A stretch of DNA of 34,487 bases from an uncultured Opitutaceae bacterium (GTDB lineage: Bacteria > Verrucomicrobiota > Verrucomicrobiia > Opitutales > Opitutaceae). The stretch covers positions 1 through 34,487 of the forward strand of contig CAIXHE010000014.1 of the NCBI GenBank assembly GCA_903919205.1, in the 5' to 3' direction. The notes under the pieces are model-generated. The model was not told where the DNA came from. It saw nothing but the letters and a program-made list of their open reading frames with translations, and did no database searches. The position numbers and the translations under genes were made by a program. Position 1 is the first letter of the stretch. Each line of letters opens with the position of its first letter. Shown piece after piece: positions 1 to 8,471 of this stretch.

Positions 1-126
1 GAACCTGCAGTCGATCCGGTAGATCGATTCGCAGAGGGCGGCTAGGTCGGTGAGGGCGACCGACAGATGCTTGGTGCCGATGCCGAGGGGTGATAGCCCG
101 CGCGCGAGGTTACGCATGCTTTGGAT
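1..126 (-). pseudogene. Partial histidine kinase fragment (dimerisation region)
   Basis: Read on the minus strand, the frame ending at base 1 contains RNLARGLSP followed by an LxxALxDLA-type stretch and a terminal IDCRF. This resembles the phosphoacceptor-proximal part of PAS-type sensor histidine kinases, where ARGLSPV...L..AL..LA is recurrent. The phosphorylated His would lie upstream, but the upstream sequence on this strand (above about 130) is already the antisense of a TonB-receptor C-terminus, so the kinase has no continuous start here. It runs off the window edge. It may be a gene remnant at a rearrangement junction or an assembly chimera. The identification rests on about 42 codons only. 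Confidence 0.4.
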
Positions 127-127
127 G

Positions 128-277
128 CACAACCCCTTCAAGTGGGGCACGAAGACCCTCAGGGCCCAGGTCAACGTCAAGAACATCGCCAATCGGCTGA
201 ACTGGACCCCTGACGCTAACTTCGTGCCCGATGGCAACGGACGCGAGTTCATCGGTTCCGTGGCCTTGAGCTTCTAG
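128..277 (+). CDS. C-terminal remnant of a TonB-dependent receptor
   Basis: The last 49 codons have the ending expected of an outer-membrane TonB-dependent receptor: alternating beta-strand residues, a VNVKNIANR strand like the 'N(V/L)xNLFN' of receptor barrels, and a terminal aromatic residue (VALSF, then TAG) as recognised by the BAM machinery. Such receptors import oligosaccharides or metal chelates and are often encoded beside AraC regulators and catabolic genes, as here. The frame stays open upstream to base 50, but that part encodes no receptor-like sequence because it overlaps the opposite-strand kinase fragment. The gene is therefore truncated inside the window, and the rest of the receptor is missing. 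Confidence 0.5.
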   Translation, partial: HNPFKWGTKTLRAQVNVKNIANRLNWTPDANFVPDGNGREFIGSVALSF

Positions 278-301
278 TCGAAGGGCCGGTATGTTTTGCG
301 A

Positions 302-332
302 CGGCGGGCAGACCCAGTCTGCCCGCCGTTTT
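302..332 (+). terminator. Rho-independent terminator
   Basis: A perfect 12-bp stem (CGGCGGGCAGAC at 302-313 paired with GTCTGCCCGCCG at 317-328) has a three-base loop and is followed directly by TTTT. It lies 25 bp after the TonB-receptor stop codon and ends that transcript. The minus-strand side lacks an equally good T-run for the converging AraC gene. Confidence 0.88.
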
Positions 333-395
333 CTTGAGACGTGCCTTGCCGGCGCGAGCCGCGCCCTTAGCGGTCTGCAGAGCGCTCCGTCGGGA

Positions 396-1241
396 TCAGC
401 GGACCGACGGGGGCCGGCCCAGGACGCGCCTGAACGCTCTCGAAAAATGGTAGGGGTTGGCAAATCCGAGCTCCTCGCTCACCTCCTTCACCCTCAAGCC
501 TTGGTAACGGAGCATCTCCTCTGCCCGTTGGAGCTTGAGCTCCAACAGGAAGCGGGCGGGTCCCTTGCCAAAGATCTGTCGCGTCAACGTGGTGAAATGG
601 CGGGCGCTCATCCCGGCCTCCCTGGCCAACTGCTGCACGGTCGGGCTGTCCTTGATGTGCTTGCTGAACGCGCCCGCAAGGGCCTCGCGCTTGGCCTCGT
701 CCCTCGGTAGGTGCAGCAGCTCATCGCTGAGGGCGCTCGGAGACAGGCCTCGGGCAATTCTCCAGAAAAGCGCCTCGAGCAGGCTGTCCTGGACCGCCGG
801 GCTGTGAGGAGCGCCCTCCTCGGCCTCGCGCCTCAGTTCGCGCAGGAAAAATGTCTCGCGTGAATAGTTGCCGACGCTGATCTGGTCGGACGGCAGGCAG
901 CCGTTTCTGAAGAGGGCCGGCGCGTGCTCCCCCGCGGCGTGTCCCGCGAGGCGAAAATGGAGCACGTAGTGCCGCTGCCCGTCGCGCAGATGGTCCTGGT
1001 GCCAGTCTCCCGGCTTCAGCACCAGCACCTGTCCCGCGACAAGGGTGAGCTGCTCCCCGTTCAGCTCGCATCTATAAGGGCCGCGGTCGACGAGGATGAC
1101 CTCGTAATTGGTGTGCTGGTGGCGGGGGTATTCGTAGTCGCCCTCCATTCGGAGGAGGTGGAAATCCTCGAATACGGGGTGAAACCGCGGGCCGGGCCCG
1201 GCGAGTTGCGGTCTGCGGAATCGCTGTTTGATGACGCCCAA
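396..1241 (-). CDS. AraC family transcriptional regulator
   Basis: The product is 281 residues, the normal length for an AraC-type activator. Residues ~35-110 form a cupin-like ligand-sensing domain with the PRHQHTNYEV signature and a later PGDWH. Residues ~180-281 form the double helix-turn-helix DNA-binding domain, including SPTVQQLAREAGMS and the second motif VSEELGFANPYHFSRAFRR, which is close to the family consensus. The only start codon available after the upstream in-frame stop is TTG at 1241. The gene is divergent from the catabolic genes starting at 1369, and a regulator of this class would typically bind the shared intergenic region and activate that operon when a sugar or derivative is present. 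The ligand is unknown. Confidence 0.9.
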   Translation of the reverse strand: MGVIKQRFRRPQLAGPGPRFHPVFEDFHLLRMEGDYEYPRHQHTNYEVILVDRGPYRCELNGEQLTLVAGQVLVLKPGDWHQDHLRDGQRHYVLHFRLAGHAAGEHAPALFRNGCLPSDQISVGNYSRETFFLRELRREAEEGAPHSPAVQDSLLEALFWRIARGLSPSALSDELLHLPRDEAKREALAGAFSKHIKDSPTVQQLAREAGMSARHFTTLTRQIFGKGPARFLLELKLQRAEEMLRYQGLRVKEVSEELGFANPYHFSRAFRRVLGRPPSVR

Positions 1242-1368
1242 CGGGGTAAGGAGTTAGGCTCCAGTCCACTGGCAGTCATATCGAATGGCAACTGCGCAAA
1301 AAGATATGCTTTTTACGGGGATGGACATGGTCGGCGCAACCCCGGTCCGATATAGTCGTGTTTCTTCC
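1242..1368. promoter_or_regulatory. Divergent promoter/operator region with two small palindromes
   Basis: This 127-bp gap separates the AraC gene from the catabolic operon. It contains CCAGT-CC-ACTGG at 1261-1272 and AAAAAG-ATATG-CTTTTT at 1298-1314, both exact inverted repeats, and an AT-rich TATAGT at 1350-1355 that could serve as a -10 element for the rightward operon. These are visible sequence symmetries. Their role as operators is inferred from the position between a regulator and its likely target. Confidence 0.45.
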
Positions 1369-2520
1369 ATGGCCAAGCCAATCGCAGCGGTTGTCGGGAC
1401 AGGGTTCATCGGTCCCGTTCACGTCGAGGCCCTCAGGCGCGTGGGAGTGCAAGTGAAGGGCATCGTCGGATCCTCCCCGGCGCGCTCGAGGCAGGCGGCC
1501 TCCCAGCTCGATCTCGATGTCGGCTATCCCAGCATCGAGGCCCTGCTCGCCGATAGCGAGGTCAACGTGGTCCATCTCGCCTCGCCCAACCGGCTACACA
1601 AGGAGCAGGTGCTGGCGTGCCTCAAGGCCGGCAAGCACGTCGTCTGCGAGAAGCCATTGGCGATGGACACGGCCGAGGCCCGCGAGCTCCTTGCGGCGTC
1701 GCGCAGGCATCCCAAGCTCGTCTGCGCCGTGAACTACAATGTTCGGTTCTACCCCATATCTCTGGAGGCACGCAGCCTGGTCAGGAGCGGGGAGGTGGGT
1801 GAGATCTACCACCTGCACGCCAGCTACACCCAGGACTGGCTCCTGTACCCGACGGACTTCAACTGGCGGGTGCTCGCCGCGGAGGGCGGCGCGCTGCGCG
1901 CCGTGGGCGACATCGGCACCCATTTGCTGGATCTCCTTGGGTTTGTCTGCGGCGTGGAGGTCGAGGCCGTCATGGCGGATCTGCGCACGGTGCATCCGGT
2001 CCGGATAAGGCCCGGCGCGGGGCCGTCCGACACGTTTGGGAGGAAGGCCAAGAGGGCTGGCGTTCCCGTCAACATTGACACGGAGGACTACGGCTCGATC
2101 TTGCTGCGATTCAAGGGCGGCGCGAAGGGCGTGGTGACGGTGTCGCAGGTGTGCGCAGGCAGGAAGAACTGCATCCGCTACGAGGTCGCCGGCTCCAAAT
2201 GCGCCCTGGCCTGGAACAGCGAGTCGCCCGACGAGTTGTGGATTGGCCGGAGGGGTGCCTCGAACGCGCTCCGCCTGCGTGACCCGTCCCAGCTGGACCC
2301 TTCGGCGGCAGCGTTCACCAGCTTCCCGGCGGGGCACGTCGAGGGCTACCCGGACACGTTCAAGCAGCTCTACAGGGCGGTCTACCAGGACATATCGGCC
2401 AGCCGACGCTCGGCACGCCCCCTCTACGCGACCTTCGAGGACGGTTATCGCGAATTGGTCCTCTGCGACGCCATTGCCGAGAGCCACCGGACGGGGTCGT
2501 GGGCCAAAGTCTCGAACTGA
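1369..2520 (+). CDS. Gfo/Idh/MocA family NAD(P)-dependent oxidoreductase
   Basis: The 383-residue product begins [16 protein letters not shown], with the GxGxxG nucleotide-binding loop near the N-terminus. The frame is open further upstream (ATG at 1285), but those 28 residues look non-coding and include the promoter-like region, so 1369 is preferred. CEKPLAMD carries the conserved EKP lysine, and [10 protein letters not shown] carries the Asp/His pair of the catalytic C-terminal domain. Family members oxidise or reduce sugars, inositols and sugar acids in the cytoplasm. It is the first gene of the operon, followed after 10 bp by a sugar isomerase/epimerase, a pairing seen in inositol and keto-glycoside pathways. 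The exact substrate cannot be read from the sequence. Confidence 0.9.
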   Translation: MAKPIAAVVGTGFIGPVHVEALRRVGVQVKGIVGSSPARSRQAASQLDLDVGYPSIEALLADSEVNVVHLASPNRLHKEQVLACLKAGKHVVCEKPLAMDTAEARELLAASRRHPKLVCAVNYNVRFYPISLEARSLVRSGEVGEIYHLHASYTQDWLLYPTDFNWRVLAAEGGALRAVGDIGTHLLDLLGFVCGVEVEAVMADLRTVHPVRIRPGAGPSDTFGRKAKRAGVPVNIDTEDYGSILLRFKGGAKGVVTVSQVCAGRKNCIRYEVAGSKCALAWNSESPDELWIGRRGASNALRLRDPSQLDPSAAAFTSFPAGHVEGYPDTFKQLYRAVYQDISASRRSARPLYATFEDGYRELVLCDAIAESHRTGSWAKVSN

Positions 2521-2530
2521 GCATTACCCC

Positions 2531-3448
2531 ATGAAACTAGGATTCGTATCCGCTATCCTCGCCGACCTCGACCTCGAGGCCGTGCTCTCGTTTGCCAGGG
2601 ACGCCGGCTATGACACGGTCGAGCTGATGTGCTGGCCCGTGGGCAGGGCCGAGCGCCGCTACGCGGGAGTCACCCACGTCGACGTCGTCGATTTCACGCC
2701 AGCCGACGCGCAGGGGGTGCTGGCCCTTTGCCGGAAATATTCCGTGGGCATCTCAGGGCTTGGCTACTACCCGAATCCGCTGGTCGCCGACATCGACGAG
2801 GCGAGCGTGTACCTGGGGCACCTGAAGAAGGTGATCGCGGCCTCGGCCCTCCTGGGAGTGAACCAGGTGAACACCTTCATCGGACGCGATCCCTCGCTCT
2901 ATGACGATGGAAACTGGCGGCGGGTCGGCGAGCGCTGGCCGGACGTGATCCGCACGGCCGAGGCCGCCGGCGTCCGCATCGGCATCGAGAACTGCCCCAT
3001 GTTCTTCACCAAGGACGAATGGCCGGGCGGGAAGAACCTCGCAGTGTCCCCAAAGGCCTGGCGAGAACTCTTCAGGCGTCTCCCGAGCCGTTTCCTCGGC
3101 CTCAACTACGATCCCTCCCACCTCGTGTGGCAGCAGATGGACTACACCGCGCCCCTGCGCGAGTTCAGCGATCGGCTGTTCCACGTCCACGCCAAGGATG
3201 CAAGGATCGATCGGACGAGGCTGAACGACGTGGGCATCCTGGCCACGCCGCTTGAATTCCACGAGCCGAAACTGCCCGGAGGCGGGGATATCGACTGGCC
3301 GCGGTTCTTCGGGGCTCTTGCCGAAGTGGGTTATGACGGCCCCGTCTGCGTGGAGCTCGAGGACCGGGCGTTCGAGGGATCGCTCGAATCCCGCAAGGCC
3401 GGGCTGCTCAAGAGCGCCTCCTTCCTGCGGCCGTTCTTCAGCCCATGA
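2531..3448 (+). CDS. TIM-barrel sugar phosphate isomerase/epimerase family protein
   Basis: The 305-residue product starts at the ATG 10 bp after the dehydrogenase; a longer open frame from 2243 overlaps that gene and is spurious. It is an AP-endonuclease-2-like TIM barrel (xylose isomerase superfamily). Likely metal ligands sit in IENCP, YDPSH, HVHAKD and VELED, the usual Glu/Asp/His/Glu positions. Members isomerise, epimerise or dehydrate sugars and inosose (IolE and IolI) or perform elimination on 3-keto sugars. [11 protein letters not shown] and the LGYYPNP segment mark a subfamily I know only by the generic name. The stop overlaps the next start as ATGA, suggesting translational coupling with the ROK kinase. 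Confidence 0.88.
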   Translation: MKLGFVSAILADLDLEAVLSFARDAGYDTVELMCWPVGRAERRYAGVTHVDVVDFTPADAQGVLALCRKYSVGISGLGYYPNPLVADIDEASVYLGHLKKVIAASALLGVNQVNTFIGRDPSLYDDGNWRRVGERWPDVIRTAEAAGVRIGIENCPMFFTKDEWPGGKNLAVSPKAWRELFRRLPSRFLGLNYDPSHLVWQQMDYTAPLREFSDRLFHVHAKDARIDRTRLNDVGILATPLEFHEPKLPGGGDIDWPRFFGALAEVGYDGPVCVELEDRAFEGSLESRKAGLLKSASFLRPFFSP

Positions 3449-4428
3449 GCGTCGTGCCGCAGCTGTTTGCGGGTGTCGACTTGGGCGGTACGAATTTCAC
3501 TACCGGATTTGGCGATGCCGAGGGCAACCTCCGCTTCGAGGAGAAACATGCCACGCGCGCGCAGGAGGGGCCCGAGGCCGTGCTGGAGCGCATCGCGTCG
3601 TCCGTCGACGCCCTGGCCAGGCGGGCCGGGGCCGGGCCGGCCGCTCTGGGGCTGGGGGTCCCAGGCCTGGTAGACATGGCAAGCGGGGAGACCCGGTTCC
3701 TTCCCAACATGCCCACGCAGTGGAGGAACGTGCCGGTTTCGGCCATCCTTTCCCGGAGGCTCGGCGTTCCGGTCTACGTCCTGAACGACGCGCGGGCCGC
3801 CACCCTTGGCGAGTCTATGTTCGGGCACGGTCGCGATGCACGCACCATGGTGCTGTTCACCCTGGGCACCGGCGTGGGCGGCGGCATCGCCATCGAGGGC
3901 CGTCTCCATCTCGGACCCATGGGCTCTGCGGGGGAAATCGGGCACATCTGCGTCGAGCCCGAGGGGCCGCCTTGTACCTGCGGTAGCCGCGGCTGCCTCG
4001 AGGTGTTTGCGAGCGGTCCCGCGCTCGCGGCGGAGGGGCTGAGGTTGGTGCGGTGCGGCAAGGCGGCGGGGCTACGGGTCATCTGCGGAGGCGACATGTC
4101 CCGGATATCGCCGGAAACCCTCGGGGAGGCCGCGCGCGCGGGCGATCCCGAGGCCTTGGAGGCGATCAGGCGAGCAGGCGCCCTGCTAGGACTCGCAGCT
4201 TCGAGCGTGGTGCTTGCGCTGCACCCCGACCTGATCGTTCTGGGCGGCGGGGTTTCGGCGCTCGATTCCCTAATCATCGATCCGATGCGCGAGGCCATTG
4301 AGCAACGGGTGCGGATGTTCCCCGTGCACGACCTTCGCATCCTGCGCTCGCGGCTCGGGGACAGGGCTGGCGTCTTTGGCGGTCTCGCAGCCGCTGTCCA
4401 GGGAGGCCTGGGGCCGTCCCGCAATTGA
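3445..4428 (+). CDS. ROK family sugar kinase
   Basis: This 327-residue protein has the ATP-binding GVDLGGTN loop at residues ~10-17, the catalytic Asp in LNDARA (D115), the second phosphate motif TLGTGVGGG, and the ROK zinc site formed by H167, C177, C179 and C184 (GH...[10 protein letters not shown]). These features define glucokinase, allokinase and N-acetylhexosamine kinase-like enzymes. It would phosphorylate the free sugar, or a keto or isomerised derivative, in the cytoplasm. It lacks an N-terminal helix-turn-helix, so it is an enzyme and not a ROK repressor. It overlaps the upstream isomerase by 4 bp and lies 2 bp from the next gene, consistent with one operon. Confidence 0.92.
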   Translation: MSVVPQLFAGVDLGGTNFTTGFGDAEGNLRFEEKHATRAQEGPEAVLERIASSVDALARRAGAGPAALGLGVPGLVDMASGETRFLPNMPTQWRNVPVSAILSRRLGVPVYVLNDARAATLGESMFGHGRDARTMVLFTLGTGVGGGIAIEGRLHLGPMGSAGEIGHICVEPEGPPCTCGSRGCLEVFASGPALAAEGLRLVRCGKAAGLRVICGGDMSRISPETLGEAARAGDPEALEAIRRAGALLGLAASSVVLALHPDLIVLGGGVSALDSLIIDPMREAIEQRVRMFPVHDLRILRSRLGDRAGVFGGLAAAVQGGLGPSRN

Positions 4429-4430
4429 CT

Positions 4431-5927
4431 ATGAGCACGGCAATCCAAACTCTAGAAACAGAACCGCTCCCCCAGCTTGCGCCCGTCGCGCACCTGATCG
4501 GCGGAGAGCGGGTGGTGGGACGGGGGTCCCGTCCTCTCGAACTGCACTCTCCCGTGGACGGCACGCCCCTCGGGTCCGTCTATCCCGCCGATGAGGTCAT
4601 CGTGGACGAGGCCGTCCGGGCGGCTCAGGCGGCCTTCGTCCGATGGCAGGCCACGCCCGTGAAGGAGCGCGTGCAGCCGCTCTTTCGGTTCAAGCAGCTT
4701 GTGGAGCAGAACATCGACGAGCTTTCACACCTGATCACGCGCGAGAACGGTAAGACGCCGGCCGAGTCCGAGGCCGGGCTGCGCAAGGGCATCGAGGTGG
4801 TCGAGTACGCCACGTCGATGCCGCAGATGGTCACCGGAGAGGTACTCGAGGTGAGCGCGGGCGTAGACTGCTATTCGAGACGTTACCCGCTCGGCGTCGC
4901 CGTCGGCATCACGCCGTTCAACTTCCCGGCGATGGTCCCCATGTGGATGTTCCCCCTGGCGATCGCCTGTGGAAACACATTCATCCTGAAGCCGTCCGAG
5001 CAGGTCCCGTATACGGCGATCCGCCTGGGCGAGCTGCTTGCGGAGTCCGGCCTCCCCCCTGGGGTGTTCAACGTGCTGCAGGGCGACCGCTCAACGGTGG
5101 AGGCGCTGGTCGTGCACCCGGGCGTAGCCGCGGTCGCATTTGTGGGCTCAAGCGCCGTGGCCCGCTCCGTGCACGCCCGTGGCACGGCTGAGGGCAAGCG
5201 CGTGCTGGCGCTCGGCGGCGCGAAGAACCACCTGGTGGTCATGCCGGATGCGGACCCCGAGATCACCGCGCGCAACGTGGTCAGCTCGGCCATGGGGTGC
5301 GCGGGCCAGCGCTGCATGGCGGCCAGCGTCCTCATCGCCGTCGGCGATTGCGACCCGATCATCGACAGGATTGTAGGGGTGGCGCGCGCGGTGCGCGTCG
5401 GTCAGGACATGGGGGCCATCATCAGCACCAAGGCCCGGGATCGCATCGTGGGCTACATCGAACGGGCGGCTTCCTCAAGGGCCGCACTGCTGGTGGACGG
5501 CCGCTCCCCCAAGGTGCCGGGCAAGGAGGCGGGCAACTACGTGGGCCCCACGGTGATCGATCGCGTGACCCCGGGCGAGGAATGGGCCTGCGACGAGATC
5601 TTCGGACCCGTCCTCAGCATCGTGCGCGTGAAGACGCTTGAGGAGGCACTCGAGATAGAGGGGCGCTCGCCGTACGGCAACGCGGCCTCCATCTACACAA
5701 GGGACGGGGCCACCGCAGCGCACTTCGAGCACCGGGCGAACGCGGGGATGATCGGCGTCAACATCGGTGTCCCCGTTCCGCGCGAGCCCTTCGGGTTCGG
5801 AGGGTGGAACGCCTCGCGTTTCGGGGTGGGCGACATCACCGGCCGCGACTCCATAAGCTTCTGGACCAAGACCAAGAAGGTCACCCGCAAGTGGACGGCG
5901 AGCGCGGCTCGTAGCTGGATGAGCTGA
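4431..5927 (+). CDS. mmsA: Methylmalonate-semialdehyde dehydrogenase (acylating), MmsA/IolA type
   Basis: The 498-residue CoA-acylating aldehyde dehydrogenase converts methylmalonate or malonate semialdehyde to propionyl- or acetyl-CoA with NAD+. The catalytic cysteine is C295 in GQRCMA. FNFPAMVPMWMFPLAI and the C-terminal EPFGFGG and FWTKTKKVT are hallmarks of the MmsA/IolA branch, which lacks the general-base glutamate of hydrolytic ALDHs (ALGGAKNH here replaces ELGG). The ATG at 4431 is preferred to an in-frame TTG at 4425 that overlaps the kinase stop. In this operon it could be the last step of a cyclitol-like or sugar-acid pathway. The valine-degradation role is less likely given the neighbours. 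Confidence 0.88.
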   Translation: MSTAIQTLETEPLPQLAPVAHLIGGERVVGRGSRPLELHSPVDGTPLGSVYPADEVIVDEAVRAAQAAFVRWQATPVKERVQPLFRFKQLVEQNIDELSHLITRENGKTPAESEAGLRKGIEVVEYATSMPQMVTGEVLEVSAGVDCYSRRYPLGVAVGITPFNFPAMVPMWMFPLAIACGNTFILKPSEQVPYTAIRLGELLAESGLPPGVFNVLQGDRSTVEALVVHPGVAAVAFVGSSAVARSVHARGTAEGKRVLALGGAKNHLVVMPDADPEITARNVVSSAMGCAGQRCMAASVLIAVGDCDPIIDRIVGVARAVRVGQDMGAIISTKARDRIVGYIERAASSRAALLVDGRSPKVPGKEAGNYVGPTVIDRVTPGEEWACDEIFGPVLSIVRVKTLEEALEIEGRSPYGNAASIYTRDGATAAHFEHRANAGMIGVNIGVPVPREPFGFGGWNASRFGVGDITGRDSISFWTKTKKVTRKWTASAARSWMS

Positions 5928-5948
5928 CCTGCAGCAACAAAAACACCT

Positions 5949-6995
5949 ATGAAAGCAGCCGTCTACGAGGGCAAGGAGCAGATCATTGTCCGGGACGTCC
6001 CGGACCCGACGCTCGATGAGGGCGAGATCCTCCTCGAGATCGAGGCCTGCTCGGTGTGCGGCACGGACCTGAGGACGTACCGGCACGGCGACAAGAAGAT
6101 CGTCCCCCCCCGGATCCTAGGGCACGAGTTCTGCGGGCGCGTCGTGGAGTCGAGGGCGCCCGACGCGGGACCCAAGGTGGGCGACCGTGTGGTCATGTAC
6201 ATCGTGATCAACCACGGAAGCGACCGCTACGTCGAGATGGGTCGCTCGAACCTGTCCGGCCACCGGACGACGATGAGCTACCACCATGACGGGGCGTTCG
6301 CCCGCTTCATGAAGGTCCCCGCGGCGGCCGTCAGGCAGAACGCGCTCTTCAAGGTGTCCCGGGCCGACCTCACCCCCGTCGAACTCTCCGTGTGCGAGCC
6401 CCTGGGCTGCTGCATGAACGCGCACAGCAGGCTCGGCGTGGGTCTCAAGGACACGGTGGCCGTGATCGGCGCCGGCCCGATCGGGATCATGCACGCGGAA
6501 CTGGCGCGCTCCCAGGGGGCGCAGAAGGTCATCATCCTCGACACGAACCCGGGCCGCCTGGAGATGGCCCGGAAGTTCTCGGTGGACCACGCGGTCCTCG
6601 TCCGGGCGGACCTGGGGCACCGCGCCGAGGTCGCGGACCTGACGGCGGGGATCGGGGCCGATGTTGTCGTCGTGGCGGTCTCGTCGGCGCCCGCCCAGAA
6701 CGATGCGCTCGAGATCGCCGCGAAGGCGGGGCGCGTGTGCTTCTTCGCCGGGCTGCCCAAGGGCAACCCGACCGCGCTCCTCGACGTGAACCAGATCCAC
6801 TACAAGGAGCTGTCGGTCACCGGGTCGTACTCCGAGAAGCGCAGCGACTTCCAGGCGGCCTTCGCGCTCGTCGAGGGCGGCCGCTTTCCCGCAAGTCGGA
6901 TCGTCACCCACACGCTCCCGCTCGATCGGATAGGTGAGGCCTTCCCCCTCATGGAGTCCGGCGAGTCCCTGAAGGTCTGCATCCTGCCCTCGTAA
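5949..6995 (+). CDS. Zinc-dependent alcohol dehydrogenase (MDR family)
   Basis: The 348-residue medium-chain dehydrogenase shows the catalytic zinc ligands C37 (CSVCGTD), H59 and E60 (GHEF), and a CEPLGC motif, plus a Rossmann loop GAGPIG near residue 175. It would oxidise a secondary alcohol or polyol with NAD(P)+ in the cytoplasm, like sorbitol, threonine or scyllo-inosose-type dehydrogenases. The structural-zinc lobe that normally carries four cysteines (residues ~85-115) has none here; it reads INHGSDRY..EMGRSNLSGH instead. The start is preceded by an A-rich stretch and no Shine-Dalgarno sequence. It sits between two aldehyde dehydrogenases, which suggests sequential alcohol-aldehyde-acid oxidation. 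Confidence 0.9.
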   Translation: MKAAVYEGKEQIIVRDVPDPTLDEGEILLEIEACSVCGTDLRTYRHGDKKIVPPRILGHEFCGRVVESRAPDAGPKVGDRVVMYIVINHGSDRYVEMGRSNLSGHRTTMSYHHDGAFARFMKVPAAAVRQNALFKVSRADLTPVELSVCEPLGCCMNAHSRLGVGLKDTVAVIGAGPIGIMHAELARSQGAQKVIILDTNPGRLEMARKFSVDHAVLVRADLGHRAEVADLTAGIGADVVVVAVSSAPAQNDALEIAAKAGRVCFFAGLPKGNPTALLDVNQIHYKELSVTGSYSEKRSDFQAAFALVEGGRFPASRIVTHTLPLDRIGEAFPLMESGESLKVCILPS

Positions 6996-7006
6996 CTCAT
7001 TATTCC

Positions 7007-8449
7007 ATGATCACCTGCGACCTATTCATCGACGGAAAGAGCCGGCCCTCCTCGGACGGGGCGGCCGGTGACCTCCTCTCGCCCCACGACCAGCGGGTCA
7101 TAGCCCGGGTCGCCCGCGCGACCCTGGACGACCTGGAGGCGGCGGTCACCGGCGCCCACGCAGCCTTCAGGGCCTGGGCGGCCCTCTCCAGCTACGAGCG
7201 CGAGAGGATCACCCGCAAGGCCACGGCTTTCACGCGGGGCAAGGCGGACGAGATCGGCCGCCTCATGGCGCTCGAGCAGGGGAAGCCCCTGGCGCAGTGC
7301 CGCTCCGAGATCGTGGCCTCGTGCGACACGATCGACTACTACGCTGCGGAGGGCCCCCGCGTCGAGGGCTACACCAACGCAGCCGAGTCCCGCGAGTACC
7401 GGTCCACCGTGACGTACCAGCCGGTCGGGGTCTGCGCGCTGATCACCCCCTGGAATTACCCGGTCTCGCTCCTGTCCTGGAAGGTCGGCCCGGCGCTCGC
7501 CGCCGGGTGCTCCATGGTCGTCAAGCCGACCTCGGCCACGCCGCTTTCGCCCACGGCCTTCTGCGCGTCGCTGATCGAGGGAGGCCTTCCCGCGGGGCTC
7601 ATCCAGGTCGTGAACGGCTCGGGATCGACCCTCGGCGAGGCGCTCGCCCGCCATCCCCTGGTCGCTAAGCTTGCGCTCACCGGTTCCTCGGCGGTCGGCA
7701 AGCGCCTGATGGAGGTCGGCGCCCCGTTTCTGAAGAAGATCTCCCTCGAGCTCGGAGGTCACTGCCCGGCGGTCGTGTGCGCGGACGCCGACCTCGACAT
7801 AGCGGCCAAGGTCGTCGCCTACAAGGGGTTCCGGAACATGGGGCAGAGCTGCTCGTCCGTGAACCGGGTCTATGTCCACCGGAGCGTGCACGACGGCTTC
7901 GTCGCCAAGCTGGCTGCAATCGGAGCGAAGATGACCATCGGGGACGGCCTCACCGACCCCGCCGTCGACCTGGGGCCCATGACGCAGCGCAGCGGACTGG
8001 CCACGGTGTCGGAGCATGTCGCCGACGCCCTCGCCCACGGGGCGACGCTCGTCAGCGGCGGAAGGGCGCCCGACGGCGAGGCTTACGCGAAGGGCAACTA
8101 TTACCTGCCGACGGTGCTCACGGGATGCACACCCGCCATGCGGGTCATGCGGGAGGAGACCTTCGGCCCGGTGGTCCCGGTGGCCGCGTTCGACCGCAAC
8201 GAGGAGGCGGTCGCCGCTGCGAACGACACCCCCTACGGCCTCGTCAGCTACCTCTTCACGCGGGACTACTCGACCACCGTCCGCCTGTCGGAGGCCCTGG
8301 AAGCGGGCACCGTGTGCGTGAATAACGGGGCCGTGAACACGAACTACGCCCCTTACTGCGGGTGGAAGGACAGCGGGTTCGGCACGGAACTGAGCCGCAG
8401 GGCCATGTACGAATACCTGAAGGTGAAGCACGTGAAGACGGTCGTATAG
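7007..8449 (+). CDS. NAD(P)-dependent aldehyde dehydrogenase, succinate-semialdehyde/lactaldehyde type
   Basis: This is a 480-residue hydrolytic aldehyde dehydrogenase. The nucleophile is C282 (GQSCSS), the general base is E248 (LELGGH), and the cofactor loop is ITPWNYPVSLL followed by KPTSATPLSP. The C-terminal NTPYGLVSYLFTRD and GWKDSGFG motifs are typical of GabD/AldA-like enzymes. It would oxidise an aldehyde such as succinate semialdehyde, lactaldehyde or glycolaldehyde to the acid; the substrate is not determined. It starts 11 bp after the alcohol dehydrogenase and is followed 22 bp later by an aldolase, so it may remove an aldehyde released by that aldolase. Confidence 0.9.
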   Translation: MITCDLFIDGKSRPSSDGAAGDLLSPHDQRVIARVARATLDDLEAAVTGAHAAFRAWAALSSYERERITRKATAFTRGKADEIGRLMALEQGKPLAQCRSEIVASCDTIDYYAAEGPRVEGYTNAAESREYRSTVTYQPVGVCALITPWNYPVSLLSWKVGPALAAGCSMVVKPTSATPLSPTAFCASLIEGGLPAGLIQVVNGSGSTLGEALARHPLVAKLALTGSSAVGKRLMEVGAPFLKKISLELGGHCPAVVCADADLDIAAKVVAYKGFRNMGQSCSSVNRVYVHRSVHDGFVAKLAAIGAKMTIGDGLTDPAVDLGPMTQRSGLATVSEHVADALAHGATLVSGGRAPDGEAYAKGNYYLPTVLTGCTPAMRVMREETFGPVVPVAAFDRNEEAVAAANDTPYGLVSYLFTRDYSTTVRLSEALEAGTVCVNNGAVNTNYAPYCGWKDSGFGTELSRRAMYEYLKVKHVKTVV

Positions 8450-8471
8450 GACCTCGAAACCACCCGCCACG

